Position numbers and translations under genes: made by a program. The notes below the pieces were generated by a model. The model was not told the DNA's origin and searched no databases. It saw only the letters and a program-made list of their open reading frames with translations. A stretch of DNA of 64,000 nt from Rhytidiadelphus loreus (Eukaryota > Streptophyta > Bryopsida > Hypnales > Hylocomiaceae): contig OX344764.1 of NCBI GenBank assembly GCA_947034895.1, positions 15,562,001 to 15,626,000 of the forward strand, read 5' to 3'. The stretch's first letter is position 1; the number at the start of each line of letters is the position of its first letter. Positions 24,831-38,078 of the stretch are shown here, one piece after another.

Positions 24831-27800
24831 TTAACCCTTTAAAGACCAAACATTCAAATTTCAAACAATAAACAAATACAAATACATCTCAAACACATAT
24901 CATTGTGATTTTTCATCTTTTTTGTAGATGCTTGAGTTAGTTCTTGAACATTTATACAATACATATTTTAAAGACTTTGTTTTGCTAATATTGTATAATT
25001 GAAAAGATAACCATATGTTTCACCTCAAAAAGTAACTTTTTAGTTAAAAAAATGACCATTCAAAAATGACTTCAATAAATAAATAAAAAACATATTTTTT
25101 AAATCCCTATAATTAGAGATTTAAATTTGGAATAGAAAATTACAAGTGTTCAATCTAAAATTAATTTTGGAAGAAGATTTGAAATTTTTGCTTAAATTTT
25201 TATTAATGAGTATATTTGTTAGTCTAGTCATTAGAAGACATATCAACCCTCCAAAGGACTACTCCAAAGTGACAAGCTAAGCTATTTCAGAGTTTGACCT
25301 GTCACTCCAGAATTGTCCTGTAGTGAGTAGTCAGCTTCTTTGACTGCTCGCCAAAATAATAAGTAATCACCATTAAAAAAAAAATTATAATTTTTTTTTA
25401 AGATAAAAAATTGAAAAAAATAATAATTTGTAAATTTCGATTCCTACGCCACTAATTAAGATCAATTTAAAAAAACAAACTTCAATAGCAAATAATTTCA
25501 TTCTATTGCTTGTTTTTGAGGTGAGAGATTTTTTAAAAATTTCATTCTAGTATAATTTATAATATATTACATAACACTATTAGTAAATCCAAAGTTTGGG
25601 CTTATTTGGTTTTATGTATTTTATAATATGTGCATATATAAAAGTTCATATATTTAGCAATGATTGATTATGATGTGGTGTGTATCCTCTTTAGATTCAA
25701 AACTATGGAATTAAAATTGTTCTTCAAGTACTTGAATTAGGACAAAACAATCGATACTACACAATTGGGGGTGAATAATGTCTTAAGTAGTAAAATTTGA
25801 GGTTCTTAAAAATTTTGGGCCCTAAATTTCAACTTTGAATTACAAGAGTACAACCAAAATTCCAACTAGAAGGAAAGAGGCCAATTTAATATCAATAGAA
25901 TGCATACAAGTTCAATGACTTTTAGTCATCACTCTAAAATAAACAATTAGATAAAAATTTGAGTACAAATTAGAAAACAAATAGGCGCATGTATTCAAGA
26001 AGAGTGCAAAATGAAGGGCAACATACTAGTATTTATAATATATTTCAATTTTATTAAATTACTATATACTATTTTCAATACCAAGAAATTCTTGTACACA
26101 ACTTTGAGAGAGGTCTAAAGTGGAACCAATTGTTGGTGTGTCCTCTATAAATATATGATTGCAATGATCAATGGATGTTCACTTCTATATGAATAGTTAG
26201 TAAATGCAAGCCTTTGTGACGCAAAAATGAAGATAATATGAGTTTTTCAAAAGTTATCTATTGATTCTCTTCCTCTTCAGCAATGCAATGAAGGACCTTA
26301 AATTAGACCACTAAAAATAAGTCTCCTAAATTAAACCTATCATGCTTTAAACTATTAAAATTATTTTACATGATCAATGCATAAATATAGTAATTAAATT
26401 TAAATTAAATTAAAAAATGGATGTTATGTGTTTTTTTAATGATTATTCAATGATATGACTCAAATAAAACTATATTGTTCTTGCTTATTTTGTTCTTAAC
26501 AAAATTGTGAAACACAATGAGTGTAGGTAAATTGGCAAAGAAAAGTTTGTTGGCAATGAACATGATTAAATTAAAAATAGGATAGAGAAACCTTCCAATA
26601 TAAAATTGGTTAAACTTATGAAGATACGAGAGACTCTTTTTAGTACAATCCTTTCTAGATAATTCTTCAAAAATTTGCTTAAAATTGAACTTGAGTACTT
26701 CCTTGACACAAGAAGATTATTGAGTCCACTCTACCAAAATTAGTTTATCAACGAATCAAAAATAAAATAAAATGTCTTTTTTTTAATTGAACAATCATTA
26801 CAAATAAGAATGTCACTAAAATAAATGATAATAACATTCAAATCTTGTTTATTTTAAAAATGTGAATATTTATTAAAAAATCTTCTAAAATCTACCATAA
26901 TAAACAATTTTCAATGAAACTCTCAACATGATAAAGTGACTCATTATAGGATATCCTTAAATATGCATGTATATTTAGTTTTTTTTATAAAATAAAATAA
27001 AACAATATTTGTATAAATTTAATATAAATAAATAAATTTTGTCTAATTTTCCAAACAATTCAAAATTGAATGTTTTATGCAAGTAGTTTTGAAAATTCAT
27101 TACATTATCATAATCTAACTACAATAGACTCTTCTTACCTTCTTAAAGCTAATGTACAATGTTACAAATAGAAAATAATACCAACTTTTCTAATGCACTT
27201 CTACTTCCATACATTATTGTAAATGAATCTTATCTACTTTAATTGAATTTTGTAACTACATTAACCACATTAACAAATAACTATATTAACCAAGGATTGG
27301 TCTACAAAATTTCAATATGAATACCAAGTCAATATGGTGATTGTTTGGGAGGTGTTTTGGGTTTATTTTCTTTTTCTTTTTCTTCCATGATTTCTTCATA
27401 TGTTTTTTGTGTATATCCTTCATATTTGATTTTTTCATCGTCTTGGGAGAATGCACCTACAATATATTAAATAGAAAAATCTCAACATCAATACTTCAAC
27501 AATCTTTACAAATAAATTTATTTTTCAATAAAAATTTCTTATTTATTGTATACCTATATTCCTTCAATTAAATTCAAAATTCAAAATGAAAGATTTGATT
27601 TTCTAGAATGATATCTTTTCAAATTATAATTGCCATGATGAAACCAACTTAGTTGATTTGTAGAATTGATGTAAATTTGAGATTTTTGATTTCTAAAATT
27701 ACATATTATAGTATGTGTAAATAAGGGAATGGTGAAAAGAACTCCATTAGCATTGCATTTTATTTGAATGAAAATGATTTTATTAAATATCATTATATGG

Positions 27801-28400
27801 TATATTTTCTATATTTTCTACTAATTTGCATGTCATTAATTGTAATATATAAGGCACTTTTGAATTTTTTGCATTTCTCTTTTAATTATCTCTTATATTG
27901 TAAATGTCTAAATGTTCAAAATTGGTCACTTTTATCTTTATAAGAATTGCAAATAATTTTTTATAAAATTTCAAGGGAACCTTTTAGAAATAAAAAACCA
28001 TACCCTTTAGTTTCAGAAAATTTAATAATGAGTCTTGAAAATTATTAAAAAAGCTATTAGTTTTTCAAAGTAGACTTGGACACTTAAAATACTTTTTAGA
28101 CTCATTTACCTTTTGTCTCCTTCCTTAGTGACAATTTTAATGAATTTTTTTGAATGAGTATTCAAATTTTTTAATTTCAATTCAAATATAACAACAAAGT
28201 GATACAAAGATGGAAATGTACTTGAAATAAGAGATGTTGGCTCTTCCACAACATTTGCTTTTTTTGCTTTTTTTGCTTTTTTTTGAACTTGCTCTTGCAA
28301 ATCCTTCAAATACTCCATCTTTTTGTTGAGTTGCTGTTCCAACCTCAAGTACAATGTCAATATTGCCATGAACCTAATGTTGGTGAGAGAAATAACTCCA
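24831..28400 (-). pseudogene. Possible decayed relative of the 9587-13496 gene
   Basis: Isolated reverse-strand exon-like pieces occur in AT-rich DNA. At 28369 downward: EQQLNKKMEYLKDLQEQV with KKAKKAKKA. About 27450-27320: open segment reading AFSQDDEKIKYEGYTQK before a TGA. About 26137 downward: DTPTIGSTLDLSQSCV to a TAG, with an AG just before it, resembling DDSVVGSAQYLEEL of the 9832-9936 exon. Near 25893: ATTGAACTT then GTATGCATT, matching the 3' edge of the 11867-11935 exon. The pieces do not join in one consistent phase. The pairing with the other gene is inference. Confidence 0.3.
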
Positions 28401-29386
28401 AGTCTTGCACTCTAAGAAGATTTATTATATTTTTTTATTTAATTAATTTTTTCATTTCAAATTTAAATAATAAAAAATTAAATAATAAAAAGCCACATTA
28501 ATAAGAAAAGATGCTTCACAAACAACCTACAATATATCACAATAATCAATGGCGATTAAACTATTAACCTTAACTCCTAAACTCTTTGAAATTCTTATTC
28601 TAATGATAAACAAAGTACTTCATGACAACATTTTGTTCACATAACTTCTCATTCATCGCAAATAATATTTGAATCTTCAAAACACAACTTTCCTTTGTGA
28701 CCAATTGAAGTAACCTATTAGTTGTTCAACATTATAAGCAACAATTCAAAAGAGGATCCAAGCTTTAATACCCTAGTGCTCAACCATTCATTGGATGGAT
28801 GACAAATGTAGTAAAAAGTACACTTTACCCAATCAATATTCTCTGATAAAGTTCTAAGAAATATCATGGGAAAAATGCCAATGACCAAGTACATTTTATT
28901 TTTGGAACAAGCATTGAATCTAATGAATAAATTAAATCATGGTTAAAAGGCTCTAGAAGTTGTTTTAAATCAACCACCAATCTACCACCAATTTTATACT
29001 AGTCCATTCTCAATCTACAAGATGCTTGCTTGATTTGAGGCACTTTTAAGTTATTGAAAAGTAGTTTATAGCCAAAACTATATTGGTGGATGTTGATGAG
29101 CATGACACATTCTTTGGGAATTATAGGTGCAAAATTATTCTTGGCAAGGGATAGAAGGATGGTAGGGCAATTGCCCAAATCTGAAATTTGAATGCACTTT
29201 TTCCATATTTCTTAGTTTTCAAAATATGTAATTAGTTTAAAATTTCGTGTAGAATTGACTCTATGGAAAAAGTCCAAGTCAGGAATGGACTTCTTTGTCA
29301 ACATCTTTATCTTTAGGTCGAGCACTTAAGGGCTAAGCAAACAAGTTATGCTAATATCATGCAGTTCGGTTTGTGGATTCCCTTAC
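28401..29386. other. Non-coding stretch
   Basis: No gene recognised. Near 29310-29335 GTCGAGCACTTAAGGGCTAA resembles the right terminus of the 7257-7483 MITE (GACGCTTAAGGGTTAA) and may be a degenerate TTAA-type element end lying just downstream of the 29387-31792 gene. Confidence 0.4.
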
Positions 29387-31792
29387 CGTGAGCAATAAGA
29401 TGAGTCTGTTTTCCAATGTGAACATCGTTTCCAATTGGTTCGTGAATCCCCTTTCGGCCTGCGAGAATTGAAGAAAGCCACAGAAAATCGCTCTGTTAGG
29501 AAATTAGGTTGAAGGATTTGCAACGCTTGCTGTTTCTTTTTTAATCCATTCAAGGAGATCGCAGAATTTGAAGGTTTAGGTCATTAGACTTAGTTAAGTT
29601 ATTACCAGTCCTTCACTGCCGGTGTGAAGCTTGTCCACAAGCTTCTTCGTGCCTTCGACGATGAGCATGAGCGGGTAGGAGTTTTTCCGACTCTTGAGAT
29701 CCGAGACTCGGCGGATGGTGTTCTTGGTATTGTCAGCCAGAGAGAATACTTGATTGATGGGCAAAGACTCTTTTCTTTGGTAAGCCTGCAAATTTTTTTA
29801 GTCTTTGGTATGTGATTCCTTGGTTTGAACGGAGGTTTTAGCGATGGTTACTCTTTTTATTTCAAGCACTGCAAGACGCACTAATTGCACTGTTTATATC
29901 GCATTGCTTAACTAGAATGCATTTTTGTTCTTGCTTATTTTAATGACTAGAGTTAAGAAAGAAGTGTCATCTTTGGCCTTAAGTCATCAGAAATTTGAAA
30001 TTAAGTTTCATTTCGGTTGAACTATGTGATGAAAGACAAGTAGTGCGTCTCGTGGTAATTGATGTAATTGGTGTACGTAGGAAACAGAGGTTATTGCCTT
30101 ATTGGAGTATATAGATTGAACGTTCTTTTCTGCCGGTTTGGTATTAAGCATCAGTGCGGCTGTTTGGCTATGGTTGTGTTTGTTATTGTTAAAAAGGATT
30201 TAAGATTTGTCACCTTCGGAATTTCTGCCGTGTTCTTTAGCTGCGCAAGACTTATTTGGAGATCCTTTTTCACTTGTTCTAGATAAACAACTTGCTTCTG
30301 TTGGAACAAGTACTGACTGTACATGCTTCGCATACTGTCAACGTCCATCACCATTTTGATCTTCCGGATTGCTCTGAGTATCTTCTTTTGCAACTCGGGG
30401 CCTATTAACTGCCGTTGGCCGGCAAACCATAATGCAATCAACTGCAGGGCAAAGACCATCCTGCTTTAGTTCCACTTCTTGTTTTAAAGATTGATGAACA
30501 AAATATTGTACGAGCTATGTGGATATGGATGCAAAACAGAGAGCGTTAAGCCTCACCTACATCATCGAGCTCCTTCTTTGCTTGCAAGCGCGACTTGTTG
30601 GCATCGAACACAACCATTCGAAGTTGCATGATCTGATGCATCTTCATGTCTATGACATTTGCCAAGCTATCGAGCTGCCATTTACAAAATTTGGATTCTT
30701 AGGTCATGTCATGGAACTGCAAAACCCAGCTCTGACAAGTTGTGGTCAAATCCATTGTGAATGCAGACAATGGCTGGACTGAGAGTGTGGCAATGGCCGT
30801 GGTACCTGGCCGTTGAATATCGCTTTCTCCTCTCGCATGGGCTTCAACAAGTTTTCGAAATGTGATTCCACAACTTGAGTGTCCTTGGTCCTCGCAAAGA
30901 TGGCCACAAGCCTGGCATCCAGAAGGCGAATCTTCTCCATGATAGGCGTGTTGGGATCCAGGACGTCAGCGCAATCAAGCTCTGCGGCCCTGGTTTCGGT
31001 GATTTGTTTTTGCAGCTGGAATGGGATAAAAACAACGTTAGCAGTCTTAAATCGCATGTACGTCATCCAAGTAATTATACGCCCGAGAATTTTATTGTGC
31101 ATCCTTGTCTTCTAAAGCCAAGAAGTTTATATTATCACTGTTGGCTCTATCATTGATCTTACTTGCCTGTAATTGCAGAGCAATTGATTTGGCCCTTTCC
31201 CCATCAAACTCTAATCGTAGAATTGCAGCTTGTTTACGCACGCCGTCTAGACCTGCTGCTTCCTTGCGAGAGGCCAACTCTTTCGCTTGCAGCAGCTGGA
31301 GTGCTGAATGTAGCAACATGTTGGTAGTCCGTGCTGCCCTGATCAACATGCGGTTTCGTCGGAGCTTTATTTGAGATGCCTCCCAGTAGGCTCTCCCAAC
31401 GATGCCTGCAAAAGGAAACGAAACATGCCCGCCTCTTGAGTATGCCAACAAGTGAATCTCTATCATTGATTTGGTGACTCTCTTTGAACATACCTTCACA
31501 TTGACAAAAACGTTCTGCATTCCTTGGTAATTCTGTTGCGACATTTGTAGTAGAGGCTGCGGTTCGACATGCTAACCTAGTATTCTCATTTTTCATGTGC
31601 TTATCCCGTAGACAGATGTGGACTTTTAACCAGATCTTTGAAGTGAAGAACCATTTGTCTCCTAGAGGATACGCCCCAAGTTCCCATGCCCCAAATTTTG
31701 CAGCGAGGAAGATTACCAAGTTTGTTGACTTTGAACTCGAGCTCAATGCATCTCTCCTTCATGAGGTTGTTTCTCTTCGCGTCCAACGCCAT
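29387..31792 (-). CDS. Spliced coiled-coil protein gene, at least eight exons, family not recognised
   Basis: Reverse-strand exons: 31792-31717, 31622-31494, 31405-31167, 31015-30806, 30674-30561, 30441-30214, 29785-29606, 29458-29387. They sum to exactly 416 codons with no stop. The first two introns are phase 1, the rest phase 0, and every junction keeps frame. The third intron uses a GC donor (CAG then GCAAGT), the normal consensus of GC-AG introns. The product starts MALDAKRNNLMKERCIELEF and is rich in L, K, E, Q and A, with long helical stretches such as LLQAKELASRKEAAGLDGV and IMEKIRLLDARLVAIFART, consistent with coiled coils of a structural or cytoskeletal protein (inference). The last exon ends at a GTAAGG donor, so a 3' exon is missing or lies beyond the repeat-rich DNA to the left. 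The start at 31792 is the first ATG in frame; an upstream exon is possible. Confidence 0.65.
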
Positions 31793-32034
31793 CTTTGCAA
31801 AGCTTCAATAATCAAGCTGGATCTAAAAGTTGTCTTCCACAACGGATCAGGAGAAGAACGGTAATGCCTACTTAATTGGCTTGTTTGTGTTTGAATCCCT
31901 TTCCGTGTACTTCAAAGATGTCTAAAAGCAGAGCGCGGCTCATGTGTCTGCTCTGGACCTGTTACTAATCTCAACACCTACCACGTGACCTAATCCTAAA
32001 ATACATGAGGACTGGAGATAATGAGTAACTGACG

Positions 32035-32259
32035 TCATTTTTGGTGCACTTCTGGAAATACACACCCAGATTCAAGCAGCCAAATGCAGGAGTTCCCCAA
32101 ATGCTGTATCATGAGGATGGGAGATAATGCAATGCATTTCATCAGGGTATGCGACCCCTGCATGAAATCATATGTGCTCAAGAATGAAGAAGGATCTGCC
32201 TGAAAATCTGCCCTTGCCGAGCTGAGATCCGAGTAGCGGCCGTTGCAGTTGGAGCTCAT
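32035..32259 (-). other. Possible 5' exon or unrelated ORF
   Basis: A 74-codon ORF starting MSSNCNGRYSDLSSARADFQ, with higher GC than its surroundings, directly upstream of the 29387-31792 gene. It could be a first exon of that gene, but no convincing donor and acceptor pair links them. Confidence 0.25.
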
Positions 32260-33144
32260 CAGTAGTCATCACACTTCCAATCCGGTCTTGAGCCGCTTGA
32301 CTATATTCTCAACGGCTTTCATAATCAGGACTGAATGGGTTTAACTGTGGAAGGACGCGGCCCCATGACAAGGTAGGCACCAAAATACAATTATTGGATC
32401 AATAGGTGCATTCTTTGTTTCTACAATTACCAAAGAAGTCATCCATTAGACCTTTTAGGTCTACAACATCTTTAGTATTTGAACCCTTCCTCAAATTTTG
32501 TTATATTTTGTTATATCTTTAAAAATATGTATTATTTTCCATGATTTCATGAATTTCATCATACAAAAGGTGCGGTTTAAAAAAAATCAAGCATTGGTTT
32601 GGATGGATGAAAAGCTTTGTAGTAAAAAAAGTCCCTAGAATCTTTGTGTTTATTGTTCAAAATGGGGACGTTGGAGCACTAAGAGATCAATGAAATATAT
32701 AAAAGTATGACAAAACTTACTTGGTGAATTAGACCATTGTTGTTCCACATCCATTGTAGAAATGTGTTATTTTGTTGCATTGAAATCTTGTAGAATATCT
32801 TTTTAATCCCTAAAGTCCCAAAGCTTTTTTCCATCAAAAACCACTCAAAATTGTCATTTCTATTGTAAAGAGTAAAATTTTTTAAGAATTCTTTTTTTGA
32901 ATATCTAACATAGGATCTCTTACTAAAGTTGTATAAAAAAATGTAGAAGAGATTTTAGAAACTTTGATAAAGTAGATTGCAAGATATTTGCATTTAAAGT
33001 GAAGAAAACAAGTTTTTTTGCACCTTGTTTGACTAGATTTTTTGGCTTTGAATCTTCTTAATTAAAACTTTTGCACTACTAGTTTTGAATTTCTAATTTT
33101 TTATGTTGATGAATCAAATTGAGAGCCTAATAATTTTAATTATA

Positions 33145-33702
33145 CATATGAAGTGGTAGGATGTAGAACAATCCATGTGGGATAATGTAAATTAGAATTA
33201 ATAGGAGCTCAACTACTCATAGTTAAGTCAAAAGTAGGTTTTGTTTTTCAATAGAATTTCAAACCTCATTTAGCCATGGTAGAATTTCTTTTTTCAAAAC
33301 ACTTTGAACTAAGAAAAGTTGGTAAATGAAAATAAGTTTCAATTTCAAAAATCCATTTGAGATTTAGAACATTTAATTAAAATATATGGACAAATTTGAG
33401 AGAGGAAGTTTGAAATTGTAAAAAATAATTCCCTTCCAACCCCTTTCTCAAATTTGTCTATAACTTTTGATTGGAGATTCTAAATCTCAAATGGATTTTT
33501 AAAAATGAAATTTATCTTCATTTACCAACTTTTCTTAGTTCAAAGTGTTTTGAATTTTTTTTTTCTACTATGTGTAAATGAGGTTTGAAAATCTATTAAG
33601 AAACAAAACCTGCATTTGACTTAACTATGAGTGGTTGAGTTCCTACTAATTCTAATTTACATTATCCCACATGGGTTGTTCTACATCCTACTACCTCATG
33701 TG
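33145..33702. mobile_element. Large palindromic (foldback) MITE, 558 bp
   Basis: Two arms of roughly 260 bp form an inverted repeat around a short centre near 33410-33450. Outer termini are CATATGAAGTGGTAGGATG and the complement of CATCCTACTACCTCATGTG. TATA lies on both sides (33141-33144, 33703-33706), so TA or TATA is the likely target duplication. No coding capacity; the transcript would form a long hairpin. Confidence 0.8.
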
Positions 33703-36255
33703 TATATAATGAACTCTTCCTCTCCTTTGAAACTCAATTTTAATTGATGATGTATTAACTACAAGTTTGTTCTACAGTAAAAAGCCCACTTGTTTTGGTT
33801 GCCTTTGGTGTCTTGTTGTGGGGATGCTCTTAATCATTGTCAGAAGTTACTTTTCATGGCATTCTATATGAGAAATTATTGTGACCACTTTAGGTGGTTA
33901 AGATAAACATTTTGGGTACACTTTTTTTCCGTTATGGAGCAACCTATAGACCCTGTTGGGAAGATCACTTCAGAAATACATTACTAATTCACACTTTGTT
34001 TGAAATATAAAATTTCAATTGCCCTCACTATTTTTCACACTTATCTTTGTGTGGAAAAAAATTTGAAAAAATTTAGTAATGGCATGAGGGCAGACTCCAA
34101 ATTCTAACCACAATAGGTTGATTTACTTTAGTATTCTCTTACTAGGATACCATTGATCTTTGCACTAACAATGAAGAGCAATTGAAGGTCTAAATTTAGT
34201 ATTGAAAATATTGTTTAAATTGCTAAAAAAAATTAAATTCCTTTTTTGTATTGACAAATGTAGGGTATGTTTTGAGCTATAGATACTTTGGCAATAGAAA
34301 CATTTATATGGATATCCAAGTCCAAAAGAAACATAAAAGAATAATTTTGGAAATATATAACTATAGGATCTTGTAGTATGTTGGTTTGAAAATATGTGGA
34401 AAAAATTTCAGAAATTTTCACTGCAAATTAGTGTTTTAATTGACTAAAATCTTTTTTGGGGCCTCACAAAAAACAAGGTAGCTACACTTTACAAGGTCAC
34501 ATTTGAATTAAATGTCCACTTGATGGTGGTGGTCCATGTTGGTGGTGTTTTTTTGGATTCATTCTTCAAGGCAAATTAGCTACATTTTTGAAAATTTTCA
34601 AATCATTTTGAATTTTATAGCATATAGGAAAAAAAATAGTAAGTAGAAAAAAATAGAGAATGATTCAAAATACAAAATTGTTCAAAATTTAGTTATGGAA
34701 TTGAAAAATGTCAATTCCAATGGTTGTAATGTTGTAATAAGTAATAAGAAATCTATATACTATTTTTTTATTTTTTTCAAAAAATATTAAAAATTGAGTT
34801 AAATAAAGGACTTTAAAGTTTATTTTAGAGTAGAGAATTCATAACTTCCCACAAACTAAAACTCCTCATAACTTTCATTTTATTAATCAAAACATAATGG
34901 TTAAAAGCTTTTCATATATATATAAGTCTAGAAAACCAATTTCAAATTTTTGTTTTTGAAAAAAGTTGTTTTCTTTTATCTGCTTGGTTTGCTTGGCTAA
35001 AGAAAAAAACTACATATCATACAATAACTTTTTAACCACGTAGTCAAAAGTTATGAAAATTGTTGGACCTTAACCCCTGAGCGCCCAACTCAGAATTGCC
35101 TGAATGAGGCCAAAACAGACACGTTCCTATTCAAAATGATGTACGCGGCGGAATAATCAGATCTGAGCTAGTTGACCGTTCGAAGTGGGGGAGGCTTAGC
35201 TGGTGAAGGTCCACTGAAAATGTGAGAATCTTTCACCGTACAGAATGGAAAATTATAGTGGTCAAATAGAGGTTGACTATGACCGAGCTCACAGTTTTGG
35301 GAGGTCCCCATTGTTTGAAGATTTGCCAAAATTCAGGGAAGACGCTTTTGAGGTTGAAATTTGAGTAGAGGGTGGGGTCAGATGCTTAGTAAGAGCAGGA
35401 AAATTTGCAGAATTTTTGGACACCCCTCCAAATCGGAACGGGGCCATACCATGGCGAGGTTGATACAGCAGCCTGCGGAATGACCGGGAACAGTGTACGA
35501 CGTTGCTTCCACGTAGGACATCTGCCCGGTTTCTGGTTCCATTGCGCTCCTGCCAAGTCATCGCTCCCGCGTTGAGGGAAAAACGGCCAAGTTCAGCTGA
35601 ACTTCAAGAACGGGCTGCGTGACGCCATCCCACTCGACGAGAACAAACTACTTCTACTGTGGCAGTTCACAGCTTCAATTGTGATCCGACAACAAAACTC
35701 CTTCGATACACATGCAAATTGAATGGCAAACATCAAACCGTATCGCATCCTGATCCAGTGGTCCCATTCAATCAGAAGCATGGACTTCCTTCCATTTAAA
35801 AAATCTGCTTCTACAGATGACAGTTTGAGCTTTCTCAATCCCACTATTGGAGGCTTTGCACACCGCGAACAGGTGCTGCTCTTCAACGAAAACAATAGCA
35901 TGCATGAAAAATCCGTGACCACGTGAAAAAAACAAAAACGAACTCTCCCTCAAAACGGAACAATAGCCAAGCGACAACACAATCACACACTACGAGATTC
36001 CGTATAATGCATTTTTATATTGTTTTCATATTTTCCATATAAAAAATAAAAAAGTTATATATTTGGGTCCCCAACTGTTTCAAAATTTTGACTGCAAGCA
36101 TTGTAAGATATCATTGTTTGAAGTGAAAAAACACTAATCATATCTCTAAACATATGTCTAAATCCCCCTCATTTCTAGTAGTGTCTAGCAACACACTTCT
36201 CATTCCTCAGCAACTGAATCCGTTGCCACAGACACAACCAGCATTGTGGAGGCTA

Positions 36256-38007
36256 CTAGTAGTCCTCAACTGCCGCATTGCGGCCATTTCCAATCTGAGC
36301 AGGGCGAGTCACGCGCAACGACCACTTCCTCTGGGTGTGGACTTTGACGAAGCAATGGTCCACGCACATGTGGGCGCCACTGCAAGTTGTGCACCGAAAT
36401 CGTGTCTTCTTTTTACACACAATGCAGCGACGCCAAAGGCCAGGCCGCTTGCTGCTGAAGTGAATTGCCATAGGGTGCTGCAAGCAAAACACCTTACATG
36501 TCGAAGGTTGATCCAGCCAAGGAACAATCAAGCTGCGAGCAATGTCCATGTGAAACAGTAAACGCTGCCTATACACCTTCTCCATCCTTGTGGCCCTGTC
36601 ATGCTTGAATAATATCCAAGAGTTGTTCAACCAACAATCCACCGTGAAGAAAAGGTGCTTGTGCCACCATTTGTGGTTGTGGAATTGGACACTATAGTCT
36701 GTACGCATTTGATCAATCACATCCACTCCACGCATGTGGGTTTGGTACTCTACCTGTTGTGGAGTAGAAGAAATAGCCTCACGAGTGCCATTCAACCAAC
36801 GTATGGAACGAGCACCTTCTCCCACCGGATCAGATGATGTGGAAAGAATGTACACTGGCTTGGCGTTGTACCAACATGTTGCTGCCATCCGACGCTGCGC
36901 ATGCATCTTCCAAATCAATGTGCCACGTGGATGTTCTCCTCTCTTGTAACCGAGAAGAGACGTAGGCAACCCGATACGGTTCTCCCTGAAGGTACCCGTC
37001 GCCCAAATCCCTCACCGATACAAATCTTCAAACAACATCGGAGATGTGAACCAGTTGTCGCAGACAACTGTATGGCCAACGCCATCCATGCCAACTGTCA
37101 AGTCCTTCACTACTCGCTCCCCTTGCCACCGCTCGGGAACTGCAGATGCTTCTACATAAGGAATCACGTGGTAGATGTAGCGAGACGGGTTACATACTGC
37201 TGCGAAGAACTTGAAGCCGTACTTGGTAGGTTTGGCCGGCATATACTGATGAAAGCCTGAGTAGTGACCACGATATGCTACCATGATCTCGTCACATGTC
37301 ACGTACTTATCAGGGTTGTATAAAGTCCGACTCTTCACCACAAAGTCATCTATAATCCACCTGACTTTAGCTAGTTTGTCGTACCTTGCAGACTCACGGT
37401 TGTTGTCAATGGTCGTGTTGTCCACAAGATGGAGACATCTCAAGAGGGACTCAAAACGGTTCCTTGTAAAGACTCTGGGTATGAGGCCACAATGTAGGAA
37501 CTCACTATGTTTCCAGTAGTCTCTGATGGTCGGTAAGGTCTTGATGCCCATGAGGATGCAGACACCTATAAACGTACACATTTCGTTGCAAACAATCAGC
37601 ACCCAATATGGGCCGCCATTTGTGTTCTGCGAGCGTCCAGTCCCTTGTTGCTCTGCATAGAGATTTGTTTGCTCAACCAATTGTGCCAATACCCGCTCAT
37701 CGAAAAACAACTCGAAGAATTCAATTGCAGCAGGTCTCCGTCGAGTGGATCTGTTTGTAGGTCCAGGAGGTGCTCCCCGAAAAAGCTCATACTGCACATC
37801 GATGCTTTCGTCATCACTCCCTGCCTATGACTCATTGAACGCTACAGAAGAATCGTCGCCCTCAAAATCGGTGAAGCCTGCCATCCAATCCGACTCTGAT
37901 GTGTCTTCGGTTGGTACTGCATTGCATCCCTCTTCTAACTCATCGTCGTCTCCGGACACTAGTGTTACCGGACCCACCTCGCTTGTCCTAACTGGCTGAG
38001 GTGCCAT
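36256..38007 (-). pseudogene. piggyBac transposase (DDE_Tnp_1_7-like), two in-frame stops
   Basis: A single frame runs from ATG at 38007 to the stop at 36256, 583 codons before the terminator and close to the roughly 590-600 aa usual for piggyBac transposases. It is broken only by TAG at 37825-37827 and TGA at 37012-37014. The N-terminus is acidic (DDDELEEG, DFEGDD). Expected catalytic Asp motifs are all present: YVTCDEIMVAYRG (Asp at 37291-37293), VVCDNWFTSPML (Asp at 37057-37059) and RGVDVIDQM (about 36708-36729). The C-terminus has a Cys/His-rich zinc-binding tail (CIVCKKKTRF, CTTCSGAHMCVDHC). In-frame sequence also continues upstream of 38007 (SEGIPEFPTQCLGEE), so the true start may be earlier. 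The family role is cut-and-paste transposition at TTAA. Both stops are explained by C-to-T in CAG and CGA. Confidence 0.9.
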
Positions 38008-38078
38008 GTTTCTCTCGGGGCTTGCAATAGGCTCCTCTCCTAGGCACTGCGTGGGAAATTCTGGGATTCCCTCGGACT

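Noticed and set aside
31234..31746. 170-aa ORF MSSSSKSTNLVIFLAAKF...
   Set aside because: It reads through two introns of the coiled-coil gene; only the stretch within 31494-31622 is used in that frame.
36256..36950. Plus-strand ORFs opposite the transposase
   Set aside because: They overlap a recognisable transposase on the other strand and have no domain of their own.
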